A stretch of DNA of 64,000 nucleotides from Cryptomeria japonica (lineage: Eukaryota > Streptophyta > Pinopsida > Cupressales > Cupressaceae): positions 694,036,083 to 694,100,082 of the forward strand of contig NC_081412.1 in assembly GCF_030272615.1 (NCBI RefSeq), given 5' to 3'. A program made the position numbers and the translations under genes. The notes below the pieces were generated by a model. That model saw only the letters and a list, made by a program, of their open reading frames with translations. It was not told where the DNA came from and made no database searches. This document shows, piece after piece, positions 21,651 through 33,796 of the stretch (positions are counted from its first letter, which is position 1; each line of letters opens with the position of its first letter).

Positions 21651-24600
21651 TAAGCCATAGTTAGTGATACTGACTTAAAGGGTGACAACCTTGAAGATTT
21701 GAAAGAAAGGGTGTTCAAGGGTGTTGATAAGTCTTTTTGTATAGAGATTTTGAGTAGTGGACTTTTAGAAGCCGCAGCCTTTCCTCCAGCAATTCCTTGT
21801 CCAGAGTTGGTTCAGGAGTGTATTCCCAGATATGACCCTGTATTTGAAACTATTAAAAGGGATAATGGCGTAACCCTTCTTGCCATTAACCGTGAGGTGA
21901 TTGCTTCAGTGTTCAAGATACCGGATTACCAGTTTTCTAATTTCTCCCCTACCTAGTCAACTAGTGAGTTCAATGCAGATAGAGCCGGACACAGGAATAA
22001 TGTGGCAAAGTTTTGGTTGAAGGTCCCTCAGAGAGGTGGTTCTAGACTACCTAAAAATCCTAACAAGAACCACATGTTGCCACATATCCATGATTTAATG
22101 CTTTTTTTGCATCGAGCCAGAGGTTCTGTCGAAGCTTATAGCTTTGATGATTAGATATATTGCTATGTGCAATTAGTTCTGGAAGGAAAACAATATTTGG
22201 ATTGGGCGGAGTTAATTGCTGATTCGATGAGAGAACAGTTGAGTCTAGCCAAGAAATTTCAACAAAACTTCTTCATGTCCTCATATCTTTTATATTGTCT
22301 AGCTTGTGTTAAAGAGTTAACGGGTATACCCAAGCAGCCCACTAAAGAAGATGTCCCGGTGTATGAGTTTTATCCAATGCTACAAAAGGACAATGCCCTA
22401 CAAGATTTCAAAAGGGTACACAATGCATTCCTGGGCGATATGTGCCATGAACTAAGGGGTACAAAAGTCAAGCAGATTTCAGATGATGCATAGTCCTGGA
22501 TTAAGAAGTTCAAAATCTTTTACATCCAATTCCCATGCTTTCGCTATATACAAGTAGGAGGCTTTGAAGAGGAACCCTCCAAGCTTTCGCATTTCTGTTC
22601 TAATTGTTTTGTCCTAGCATAAATATGCAGACAACTGACTTCCATGGTCAAGAAGGAACAGCCTAAGGACAAGTGGGAAGGTCATTTTCCAATACAATTG
22701 TTAGTGTTATCCTGTAATTCAATGTCTGATGCACAAAGTATAGGAGAAGACCTTAGAAATTTTAATTTCTCTCTGTATGCTGAAAGAAAAGGGTTTGACA
22801 ATAAAAGATTTTCTCAGAGCCTTGGCTTAATGCCTTATCTTCCCATGCTATAGTTAGAAGATTTCTAGGAAGACTGTTCAGATGAACTTGAAGTCTTCAA
22901 AAGAGAAAACATGAGATTGGTGCTGGAACAGGTTATTTCTTTGCAAATAAGGTTAGATATTAAAGGGCTTCAAGAAGATTATCTTAAACTGTTTGAACCA
23001 GGGTATTTAGCCCATGGAAAGACTGAAATGCCCTAAATTAATTGGGATGAGGAGGAAAATGATGACATACAATTGAGAACCGAACGAGCTCTAGACAGAA
23101 TTGTGGCATGGGTGGTTAAAAAGAAAGCAATGAAGCCAGGCGCCAAGTCCCTTTCTATGAGAAGTATGTCTTCACCAAAACGTCCTTCTAATAGTGCTCC
23201 TATTTGTGCAGGTAAGGAAATCAAGTCAGCTTTGCCTAGACGCAAATCTAGCCCAACTCTGGATTTCAGTACCCCTCGACATACTTGATCACGTAGTGTC
23301 GCCTAAAGGAGGATGGACTAGGTCAAGGATATGGGAGTAAAAGATGTCATGCTTGAAGCTCAAATCTTTGAAATTGAAGATTTGGATGGTGAAGTTGCTT
23401 GTGCTCTAGACTCCTGGACGGTGACTGTGGCTATGATGCCACCCCCAAAAATGATTGAAGGAACTTGTCATTCTGCTATGACTCCTAAATGGTTAACAAC
23501 CTCAATGAACAAGAAAAGGAGCTTTCTTCCTGTGACCATTCCAATTTAGGATATGGTTGCCAAGTACTCTGAGAAGAATCCAAAGCCAAAGAGGTTCAAG
23601 ACCACTGCTCACCTGAACAATGATGAGGAAACTAGTAAATGGACGACAAAAATCACCTCTTACAAACCAAAAGATGAGAACAAAGAGGTTGGTTCTGATG
23701 ATTTTGAAATCACAAAAGTAGAGTTCGGAAAGATGAGCAGGGATACAGATAACCATTTTTTTCAAGTGTCAGCGAAGAAAATGCTTACCCGATCAGAGAA
23801 GGATGGACGAGAGAAAAGAGAACTTAAAAGACACATAAGTGTTTTGGCTCAGTTCATCGATAGCATCGATTGCCTTGGAGCAATTCCAATATCCCATGCC
23901 ACCGATAATTTTGACCCAACTTCTCTGGAAAACAGGAAGTTGATGTACCAAGTTCAACGGGCTAAGAGCATCGCTGAAGCGATTGAAAAGTGGATTGAAC
24001 AAGTAATCAAAGATGGTGAAAAATACATTACCGACCCCTGAAAGTTGTGTGATGAAGTACAGAGCCTGATTTCTGAAATTCAAAATTAGCTTGTACCATG
24101 GGAGAAAGAAGAGCACAAATGGCAAAATGTCCTGCCTCTATTTACCAAAATTGAAGAGTATGGAACTACTAGATTTCTGACAGAACATTCGATTATGCTA
24201 GTATCTAATGAATGCCAACATTTTGTGTTAAAGAAAACTATCATGTGGTGAGTGCTCACCTTTTAGTCAGTAATTACGGATGCAAAAACCTCTGTCTATG
24301 AACTCTAGGATTTGTAGAGTAGTATAGTCAAGGATAATAAAGTGGTCAATCTCGATCATGACTGGGAGCTAGGAATCTACGGGTCAAGTATAGAAGAAGC
24401 AGTCAAGTCTTTCCGATTGAACATGGAGAAGATCAGTGTTAGGAGTAGTTTCACATGGGAGGATATAACCAAAGTGGCTAGGATCAAATCTATGGTTTTC
24501 ATTGGGAATGATCAACTGCCGAAGCACTCAGAGAAGATGGTGCAACACAAGTGGAATAAAGAGGTGGCAAAGGCAAAACTTAATGTAATGAAAGTCCCAA

Positions 24601-24677
24601 GCCAATCAATGATCTAGGAACTCATAGCTGCTCATGACACTCGCGAAGATGGAGAAGAGGATGATGATGAAATATGA
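21651..24677 (+). pseudogene. Relic 1: large uncharacterised protein gene, one frame, 18 internal stops
   Basis: About 1008 codons stay in a single frame to TGA 24675. Internal stops are TAG at 21954, 22152, 22491, 22851, 22866, 23319, 23547, 24087, 24264, 24306, 24315 and 24615; TAA at 22620, 23034 and 23304; TGA at 23286, 24039 and 24249. Each is one C-to-T from CAG, CAA or CGA, and Gln reads well in context (for example YEL-stop-DL-stop-SS). The N-terminal motif RYDPVFETIKRDNG and the later LIADSM...YLLYCLACV align with relic 3. The C-terminal third is charged and helical, ending in an Asp/Glu run. No start ATG is obvious; a splice acceptor at 21660 could open the frame. I recognise no function. 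Confidence 0.7.
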
Positions 24678-25940
24678 CATAATGCATCCACTATTGGCTA
24701 GTTTTCTTTATTTTTAAAACATTTTTCATAGTTATGCAAAAAATTCAGGACAACCGTCCCAAAATACTTTCTGTTCGTTTCATAACTGTTTTATCGGGGA
24801 GTGGTCAAGTTTTCAGGGAGACCTCCCCCATTTAGACTATAAATTAAGTAAATTAGATGGTAGAAGGGTTAGATTTTAGTAACTGATTTTGAAAATTTTT
24901 GACTAAGTGTTTGTTTTGATTTTATCTATTCTTAATCAAAGGAAGAATTAGATGGTTGAGATCTGTCGTGGAAAAAGATTGGTAGTTGTATCATTGTGTC
25001 TTTGATTACATAAAGATATATATATGAAATCTGATCATATTGTTTTTGGGGAGAAGAAAGATCTGTGCATTTTGAATCCGAATAGATAACATGTCTTTGC
25101 ATATGTTCATCCGATCAAGTAACAGTATTTGATCATTTCATTGCAGTTTTTCATTATTCCTCTGATGTTCTTTCCTTTGAATGTATTGTTTACTGTGGAA
25201 AAGATTCATGTTTGCGAGTGGATTTATTTTCCTTGAATCTATTCGTCTTTATTTGGAAGAAGTGTATTGAACTTTGTTTCAGTTGTTGTGGTTACATACT
25301 TTGAAAATTAAGAAAATAGTTTCCATTATTTATGAGATATGAGGAAAGTTATAGCTTTTCATCCAAGAATGAAATAGGCAGCCTGATATGCTTTCTGGTT
25401 AAAAGCTTTTCATTTAGATATAAGTAAAAACAAAATCTCCATTTTGTGAAAAACCTAGATAGGGAGTTGTACCTAGGCAAAAATTCAGAGGGAAGTGATT
25501 CGAACAAACACTTACCCAACTATTCAGTGAATCATTTGTTCTTAAAAGAAGGTCACAGAGTTAAAATTAATCATTTAAAAACAAAGAGCAAATCTGTTCA
25601 CTAACATAATTGTATTAAATGCACTTCTAATTACTTTTTTAAACACATTTTTAGGTTTTAATCAACATTTTAAAATCAGTAATTCATCCTCTTGAGCTCT
25701 ACAAGTGTAAGTTTTGTTTGGGCAAGTGCGTGGAGTTTCTTTGCTTATAATTTTCTTTGGATTTCATCGATTCTCGACCAATTTTTTGTAAGTATCTATT
25801 GTTTTTCTTTCATGTTTTCTCTATGGCTAGGGTTTTTAAGTTTTGATGTCATTTTGTTTCTTTTTCTTTCAGGTTAGGGTTCTTTTCTTGGTTCTTTTCT
25901 TTTCTTCTCATTGTTTTTGTTTGTTTTTTCTTTTGAAATG
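24678..25940. other. Non-coding AT-rich spacer between relics 1 and 2
   Basis: No protein similarity seen. It contains a short purine run GGGGAGTGG near 24796 that might be a polypurine tract. The last 250 bases are T-rich with GTAAGT-like donors, consistent with an intron or leader before relic 2. Nothing here is conclusive. Confidence 0.35.
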
Positions 25941-26558
25941 GCATGTCGGAAGATCAACCCCGACATACCATTTACTTAAGCATAGTCACCTTTGGGTTTT
26001 TAATCCCGTCATGCAACCTTGGACTTGCCCCTTGTTTGTTTTTCATAGCTTGTAGGTCGGGATTCAAATCCTCACCCACGAGTTGATCCACCCTTTGGGC
26101 AAGTCGGGTTTTGAATCCTGACCTGCCAATCGTTATCCTATCAGAATTTTCATGTTGGATTTTAAAACCCGACATGCCATATGACCTACCCTAAAGAGAA
26201 TGTCAGGTTTTAAAACCTAGCATGCCTTTTTATTTGCATGAATATGCAAGTCGGGAAATAAATCTTGACCTACAAATTGACCTACCCCCATGTGCAGGTC
26301 AGGATTAATTTCTAGACTTGCAGCTTTTGTTCTACCCTAGTACAGGTCGGGTTTTAAATCTAGACTTGCCAATCATGTCATGCCCTTGACATGTCAGGTT
26401 TTAAAACCTGACATGTCGATTCATTTGTTTTATCCTGCACATTAGTTTTTAAAACCCGACATGTAGTATTAAACTTCCTTAGTGCAAGTCAGGTTTTAAA
26501 ACCCGACATGTAGTATTGAACTTCCTTAGTGCAGGTCGAGTTTTAAAACCCGACTTGC
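25941..26558. repeat. Array of about 12 imperfect palindromes (core GGGTTTTAAAACCCGAC)
   Basis: Inverted repeats of about 26-30 bases recur at roughly 25942, 26053, 26099, 26151, 26199, 26246, 26294, 26341, 26388, 26438, 26484 and 26531. The unit at 26388-26417 is a perfect 30-base palindrome. Left arms read (C/T)AGGTCGGGTTTT and right arms AAAACCCGAC(A/T)TG. The last two full units share their 19-base linker (period 47). Differences between units are mostly transitions. It lies about 170 bases upstream of relic 2. Confidence 0.85.
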
Positions 26559-26730
26559 TGATTTTCCTATTGTTTTTCATCCTAAGGCATTTTTGTCTTT
26601 TGGTTTTCATTCTAATCAACAAAGAATGTAACTCTAATGATTTTTATTTTCTTAATACTGATCCTTGGTGCTAAAATGCAGCCTTTGGAAAATATCTAAG
26701 CCCTCTCCTAGCAAGTCAACATGAAAGAAA

Positions 26731-29700
26731 ATGAAGCACAAGTATGATAAGTACTTGAACATGTTCCCAAAAAGATCTGTTAAATCTAATGTGGACCAGA
26801 TCTGGGACACTGAAATAGGGCATGTTTATATGGAGGATTTTTTTAACACATTTTTGGAGGCCACCTCGAGGATGGCCCACCTCATAGCTAGTGAGCTCCA
26901 CAAGTATGCATATTTCCCAGTAGCAGCTCATGATCCTGACTTTGTATTAGTGACAACAAAATGCTTTGATCCTACTACTAGATAGATCAAAGATGCAGAT
27001 GGGAATGTAGTCATCCATCTTGATAGTGAATTCTTTAATAGTATTTTCAAAGGTTATTATACAGAAGAGGCTGTGGATATCACTCCGACAAGTTCTCATA
27101 AATTGTATGAGGAAAATGAAGATAAGTATAAGAAAACAATCATTAATGTTTTCTTGCAAATTGCTAGAAACTCCACAACATCACGTTGCACAAAGCTCTT
27201 TCATATGAGTGATTTCACTAAGGAGCATAATGATATTGTTAACTTGTTATCATGGATAAAAGGGCTTCCAGATTCTCACTACTTTCAAACATGGATGTGT
27301 TGGTATATGAATATCATCAGGAAAGGAAATGACAAGATAGACTAGGGTGAGAAAATCAGTGATTCGAATTGCAAACAACTTAAGGAAGTTAGAACCACCT
27401 TGAAATTCTATATGACTTCCTACCTTGTGTATGCAGGTGCCTCCATGAGGCAATTTCTAGGACTATCTATAAAAGGTGACAAAAGGCAAACTCTAGTATG
27501 GGATTATTACTCTCAGTTGACCATTTCTTATTGGAGAAGTCACTTTTGAAGGGTCAATGATGTCCACTTTGTTGTATGGAAGTTCTTATTTAACAAAGAG
27601 TTGTAGACAAAGAGACTTTATGATGCAAAATATAACTAAGTTTGTAGTATGGATGCGTCTTCTTGGAATTTCCTATATTCACATACATCTGTGTAGGTTG
27701 CTTCACAGGCAAACATTTTATGCTACCAAGGTATCCATCTAATAAGATTGTTATAATGGAGCTATGTCGTCAGTTAGTTTATGTACATGAGAGACAATCT
27801 TCTTCACACAAGACTGGTCTCGAGTATTCCCAGTCTATTGGCAAGTATTCAGTACTAACCACTCCTAATGCCAAGAACATGGAGGAGAAAATGCAGTGGG
27901 TGACAATGAGAAGATTCAAAGCCTACAAAAACTTTGGTTTTTGTGGAATGAAGAATAAGATCCATAGGAGTTATGTACATGTACATTCACTAGAGGATGT
28001 TTGGGAATATTGTAGAGATGATGAAGATGTGAGGAAACTTGATTTCGGTTGCCTCACACTTGAGTAGATTGAAAACTTGAATTTTGAAAAAATTCTAGAT
28101 ACATGGGAGGATATTACTAATGATGTTGTGGATCTCCATTTTTTCAAGAACAACATTGCTAATACTCCTCTTCCTCTTATTTAGTGGTCACAGAAGGAAA
28201 ACAAATCCATTATTTGCCCCCATCATGGAAAATACCAATGCATTGCTTCTAAAGAAAGGTATAAGGATGAAATAACTCCCTACAAGTCCTGGTGAGGAGC
28301 GGGATGATGAAGGTCTTGTGGGTAAGACATCAGAAATGAGAACCAATAATAGACAGAACCCACATGAGCTACCACCAATTTCATCTCCTAGGTCAAAGGG
28401 TAAAAAGTTCTAGATACAAGCTCACTATCAAAGGGCCAAAAAAAGGAGAATCCTCATCTCAAGCTGCACAAAAGGATGTCTCTAAGGACCTGACTTTACA
28501 AGAACAAAAAAAAGGGAAAGAAGAAGGAGAAATACCACATGAAGAATAAATGCAAGATGTAGGGGAATTACTTCCACCATTAGCTACTACCATTTCTACA
28601 ACAACATAGGTTCTTGCTTCAACTCAGGCAACCATTCATTTTATTGTCTGATTTTGATGGAAGATCAGGAGTAGGATGATGAAGGCGTAAATGTTGGAGA
28701 AGATGATGAAGAATTTGTGACTTTGTCCAGCCTTCCATGTTTTGATGATGTAGCTATGTCTATAATTGAATCTTCAATCTTAGACTTTATAGAAGCAATG
28801 GAACAAATTTCTCAAGAGCAATAGGCAATGATGAGCTTTCTTTAGGCATTGTTACTATAGAAGCTCTACCACTTGTTTCAAATTTTGTTACTATAGAATC
28901 TCCACCATTGGTTTTGACTATTGTGGCAACATCATCTTCTTCTCAAGTTCCTAATGTTGTCGATACAACTGCCCTTGTGCTAGTATCCCAAGTTGTTGCA
29001 ACTACAAGCCAAGACACAATACAAGTATATGTGACTGCGCAAACCGGTACCACAACTCCAACAACAAAATCAAATCTTCCTCCATTGTTGGATATTGTAG
29101 AACCCAAAATAAAAAAGAAGGTAATCTCACCAGATGATTTTGATTTTGATCAATTAGGTCCTATCAAGAAGAAAGTCACCAAGAAGCCCAAGACCGTGTC
29201 TAGAATTTTGGTTGATCTAGTAAGAAAAAGGAAATACGCTGACATCTTGGTGCCATCTTCATATAAAGACAAGGACAACATTCAACATGTGGATTATGCT
29301 ATGCAGACTATGGAACTTGGTGTAGAAACACATGAGAGTGTTAAGAAAGACTCTCAAACTGCTTTCAATTCTCTCATGCATAGACTAGATCAGGAAAGGG
29401 ATGAGAAGATTGAATAGAAACATAAATGTGAACATCTAACTAGTGTTATTCATCAAATTACGTAGTCATCACAAGAGGTTGAACTAATAGTTTCTTCAAT
29501 TAATACAAAAGCACTTCAAAAAGTAGAACAATTGGGTACAAGGGGCAGATTAATGGAAGAATGGATCGATATTTTGAAGTCAGAAGGGTCACATCTCATT
29601 GACTCTACAGTCAAGCTTTTGAGATATTTTTAGAATGCACAAGTACGATATCAGGATGTACAATCTTTATTATCCCAAGAAATAACAGAACTTGAGAAAG

Positions 29701-30227
29701 ATTTAGGGCTTTGGGATAAAATGAGAGAATATAGAGTAGACATCCTTGTTGATAACAACATAGTATTGACTCCAGGTGAGTACATCCGAACTCGATCAAT
29801 ACTGGCATGCAAGGATGAGCTAATGAAAATGCTAGTAAAAGATCTGAATCAAGATAAGAAAGCATGTGTTGATGCTATGAAAAATATTTTAGTAGGGATA
29901 TCAGAATTATCTTGCCAGATATTTGATACAAAACAAAAGGTTTTATCTAGCGAGACCATTAAATAAGAATTCCTCACCATGATCGACTAGTTGGTAGATG
30001 ATAAATTTTCTCTAGCATCATTTGATAAGTTGATTTAAATTCAAGTCAACCTAGATGATCTTGCATCAGTTTTGAAGAAAGCTAAAAGGGTTTATGTACA
30101 AGTCAGAGATTCCTGATCTTGTGTTCATGCCATTTATAATGCAACTTCAGGGCCAAACAAATGTGAGATACAAGCTACACTAGCAAGATTTGAGGAATTC
30201 CAAAAAATCAATGAGGGGGGAAAATAA
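26731..30227 (+). pseudogene. Relic 2: divergent homologue of relics 1 and 3
   Basis: Begins near MKHKYDKYLNMFPKR and can be followed to TAA 30225. It carries the shared N-terminal signature FDPTTR-stop-IKDADGN near 26963 and the middle signature FMLPRYPSNKIVIMELCRQL near 27718, which matches FMLPYQVPLKVEIVEVLRQI of relic 3. Then come a Thr/Val-rich linker, a Lys-rich patch (KKKVTKKPK) and a long coiled-coil C-terminus. In-frame TAGs stand where Gln fits at 26983, 27343, 28065 and 29415 and several other places; TAA and TGA occur too. At least one frameshift lies between about 27550 and 27670, and 28080-28900 is poorly resolved. Function unknown. Confidence 0.65.
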
Positions 30228-30734
30228 AGAATAAAGTGTCATTGACACTATGTAGTTTTCATGTAGTTGCATCTTTTCTTACTACAAATTTTCTTCCAGA
30301 TGTATTTTTATTTTATGCAATAGTTGTAGTCAAGTGGGACTCTGTAGTTGAATTAGTCAACTGTGCCCACATTTTTCTCCACTCCTTTCCTGTAAAAGGA
30401 GGAACCTCATTTGTTAATATTTATCTTTGATATGCTAAGCAAAAACTCAGTCGAATTGTTTCCTCAACTAAGACTTTGAGATTTTTGTTGTGAAGATTCA
30501 ATCAAGCAAATACAGAAAGAAATTCCTTTTGATTCCAAACTTTGTGTTGGGTCAAAGATTGTTTATATGACTTAATGTTCCTATGTTCTTTGGTTATATA
30601 TGTTCTTTAATTCCTTGATATTGGTGCAATTTTTGTTCATGTAATTAAGGGAGCATCTAAATTGTAGCAAATAGACTTTCATCTATTTTCATATTTAGGA
30701 TGTACTATTTCTGGTTACTTTAGATTATTGAAAG

Positions 30735-30828
<94 letters not shown>

Positions 30829-31149
30829 AAGAGTTTGAGTTGCAAGTTATATTAGTTATAGTTGTAATTTATTTGAAAGTTAGGTTTTATTCACATAAGA
30901 CTTTGTGCTTATGCGATTTTAGAGATATAGTTTAGTCATTGTATGCAAGTTTCATTAGTTGGTTATTTTGTAAGAAGTTTCATCAAGTAAAGGGATATAC
31001 ATTAATTCTGAGAAAAGAGAATTATATGCCCTAAGATTACCCCTGAATTTACTTTTAAAGTTGTTGAAATACCCAAATTCTACAAGGGAACCTCCCCTTG
31101 ATGAGAGGAGATAATTTGTCTCAACATAGTTGTGTGTGAAATACTTATT
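30228..31149. other. Non-coding region with long AT microsatellite
   Basis: Downstream of relic 2; no coding or element signal recognised apart from an (AT)n run of about 86 bases at 30741-30826. Confidence 0.5.
30741..30826. repeat. (AT)n microsatellite
   Basis: Uninterrupted AT dinucleotide run of about 43 units. Its length is likely to vary between individuals or assemblies. Confidence 0.95.
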
Positions 31150-31551
31150 TTTTCATTGCTATGCTGGTGACAAAATATTCACCCAACACTTATAATGGCC
31201 ACTCATATGTAGATCCCACTCCTCACACTCAAAAATCTCACACAATGCTCCAACACCCACTTTGTGTTCGTATATCACCATCTCCCCATGGATCGCAATA
31301 TGAAGAATCCACTAGAAATTCTCAAGGGTGATAGATGTCTCACCTGTAGGAAGATGAAATGTTTACATCTCTAAGTACTATCTCTTCACTGATGCTATGA
31401 TCAAGCCCATGTTGGTTTTAACCTTAGGAAGATGGTGAACATGGTATAAACCCACATGATGAATCAATGCAATCTCCTCAGGAAGCATTTGAGTCCATAA
31501 TGTGAGCCCATTAGGCCTATTCTTCCTAGTACCAAGAACACAAGTCATCTC
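31150..31551 (-). pseudogene. Second plant mobile domain (PMD) relic
   Basis: After an acceptor-like TTTTTTTACAG on the minus strand (exon edge at 31551) the frame reads EMTCVLGTRKNR, then LPEEIALIHHVGLYHVHHLP. After a TAG and a TAA it continues with TFHLPTGETSITLENF, matching TFHLPVGELTVTLEDV of the antisense gene at 1702-4345. A second TAG precedes WILHIAIHGEMVIYE. All three stops fit one C-to-T from Gln codons. Only the N-terminal half of the domain remains, ending near 31160. I see no LTR that it belongs to. Confidence 0.75.
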
Positions 31552-31624
31552 CTGTAAAAAAAAGTTAAATATGTCAATCAACAGAAGCCGTACAAGTCAA
31601 AATATTAACTAAGCAATATATTTC

Positions 31625-31870
31625 TTTGAAAAAAGAAACGAATGCAAAATAATTGTCTTTTGCAAAATGTTTATGACTGATGTGAAACATTTAACATGCT
31701 TGTGATATGTTTATGACTTATGTGACAAGAAAAGAACTTATGCAAAATTCATAGTCACATGCGACACAATTAGCAACTTATGCGATACACATATACACAT
31801 GCAAAATGTTAAAGACTCATGCAAAACAACAATGAGGAATACAAAAAAATTGACATACTTATGCAAAACA
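31625..31870. repeat. Degenerate minisatellite (core ACTTATGCAAAAC) next to the PMD exon
   Basis: About ten loose copies of A(C/T)(T/C)(T/C)ATG(C/T)(G/A)A(A/T)AC are spaced about 20-35 bases apart. They lie in what would be the intron before the PMD exon, as the GC-rich minisatellite does in the other PMD gene. Confidence 0.5.
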
Positions 31871-32039
31871 GTTATAAAAAGTTTCTCTTTCATAAAATTT
31901 GGAAAAATTCAAAATCAGGCAAAAAATGAGAATTTTTTTTGGAAAACTCACCATGCCTCTAGTGCTAGAGGGATACTGGTATGATCAGATTCGCTCGAAT
32001 AGGTGCAGTCTAATGAAATAGCTCTGAAATGGGGCAGAC

Positions 32040-32668
32040 AATTGAGAGGGGGGGTGATAAACTTATAAGGCACTGAAAGGGGGGGTGAATCAGTGCAAGC
32101 AAAAAGAACAACACAAATCTGATCACCACTTTTATCAATTTGAAAATCAACAAGCATGCAAGGAAAATAACCACATAAGCTAACACCCAATAAAGCACAC
32201 AACTCATAACAAAATGTTTTTCAAATGGAAACTCAAATGGGAAAAACCATGGTGGTAATTAGTACCCACAAGATCAACTATCTACAGAAAAGGGATCTAA
32301 CTGGTTAAGGTTTTACAAATACTCTATTAGGAGCACACCTAGTTAGGAGTGTCTTATCCCAATTAGGAGCTATTAAAATAAGGCCTATTAGGACTAGCCC
32401 CTTTAGGAGATACCTAGTAATGGGATTTAAACATCACACATTAATGTGTGACCCTATTAATGGATTTAACCTTTGGACCTGTGAGCATCCTACAACACCC
32501 TGTTAGGAGTGACCTTGTTGATTTTATCTTGCTGCAATTGTCAGGGAACAACAAGTGATTGATCTAATGTTAGCACCTCTATACCTAATTAGATCCGCTT
32601 CAGATCTACTTCTAACACTGACTAAACATCAATACAGAGCTTCTTCTTTCACTGCACAATCAAATTCA
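32040..32668 (-). mobile_element. LTR fragment of the relic 4 element, left of the copia insertion
   Basis: On the minus strand this contains ACTGATTCACCCCCCCTTTC, almost the terminal sequence of the nearby copia LTRs (GATTCACCCCCCCTCTCAG). Together with 39382-39909 it appears to be one LTR of about 1.2 kb split by the copia element. The outer boundary near 32040 is uncertain. Confidence 0.55.
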
Positions 32669-32673
32669 CACTA
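32669..32673. repeat. Target-site duplication CACTA (left copy)
   Basis: CACTA at 32669-32673 and again at 39377-39381 immediately flanks the copia LTRs. A 5-bp duplication is standard for copia integrase. Confidence 0.9.
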
Positions 32674-33739
32674 TGTTGGTATTTTGGATATGTTGATATG
32701 GTTTTGTCATTGATGTCAACACTTGTCACCACTTGTCAACACTTATCAGCACTTGGAGATCTTTGGTTATTTTCACCGGCATGTTCAGTGACTTATGCAC
32801 AGTCACCGGTATATGGTTCATCAACAGGTTATCTTGTTCACTGGCTCTTGGAATGACTTGGAGATTACTTGGTTATGTCGAAGACATCATTTGGACACTT
32901 GGTTTTAATGATTTGTTCATTGGTTTATTTGGGTTTGCATATTTGTTGTTACCAACAAATAGGTCTAGGTTATGGACCGACAAGCATATCTATTCCAAAT
33001 CAGCACGACACATCATGAAGATGATTTTTTATTATTGTAAATGCATTGAGCTGACATGATGCATCCGATATTGATTCATTTGTAATTGATTTTATTGTAA
33101 TATCTTAGTGAGCCAACCTACTCATTTGGTCTTAGGTTTTGGTATATATGTAAGATCTCATTTATGAGATTGTGTGGTAGAGTGTGGAAAATGATTGTAA
33201 TAAGGTATATGCGAATATAAGCAGAGCCATACACATAGACATCATTCAAGATTGAAGGAAGGTTTGAAGAAGACATATCAGAGCTTAATTGGTACCGAAT
33301 CCAGCATATGACGATGCTATTATAAGAAGTACATTATAATTGGATTTAACCATCCAATTGTAGTTAGTGTGACTCCCATTTTGTGATTGAGCTACGAGCT
33401 CTAGGCAGTTGGCCTTTCTGCATGTGTAGACTCTATATTGTACACACATACTATCTGTAGTAGTATCATCTGATTGTGGGTAAGCTTTCCCACTGTGATT
33501 TTTCCCTTTACAAGGTTTCCACGTACAAATAACTATGTTATGTGTTGTGTATGTTATTTGTCTTTCTGTTTCATGCATTAAACTTTATAGGTACTGCAAT
33601 TAATTGTTAAACTGTCTACCAGCATTAAAGTTTGGTTTACCGATATTAAACATTAAGTTTGGTTAAGTTATTTTTGGTATGTATTTATTTGACAAGTGAT
33701 TCACCCCCCCCCCCTCTCAGTTGCCTCCGAGACCTAACA
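32674..33739 (+). repeat. 5' LTR of the copia element
   Basis: Paired with 38315-39376. It contains TTCACCGGC and CAGTCACCGGTA motifs near 32770-32820 and a C-run (about nine C) just before the CTAACA end. Confidence 0.92.
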
Positions 33740-33741
33740 AT

Positions 33742-33753
33742 TGGTATCAGAGC
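33742..33753 (+). other. Primer binding site (initiator tRNA-Met)
   Basis: TGGTATCAGAGC, the canonical plant copia primer site, two bases after the 5' LTR. Confidence 0.93.
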
Positions 33754-33796
33754 CTAGTCCTCTTTTTGCAGATTTCTAACAGCTTGAGGAGATCCA

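Noticed and set aside
25941-26558. CRISPR-like array
   Set aside because: Plant nuclear DNA, repeats are palindromic and diverged, spacers irregular, and no cas genes are present.
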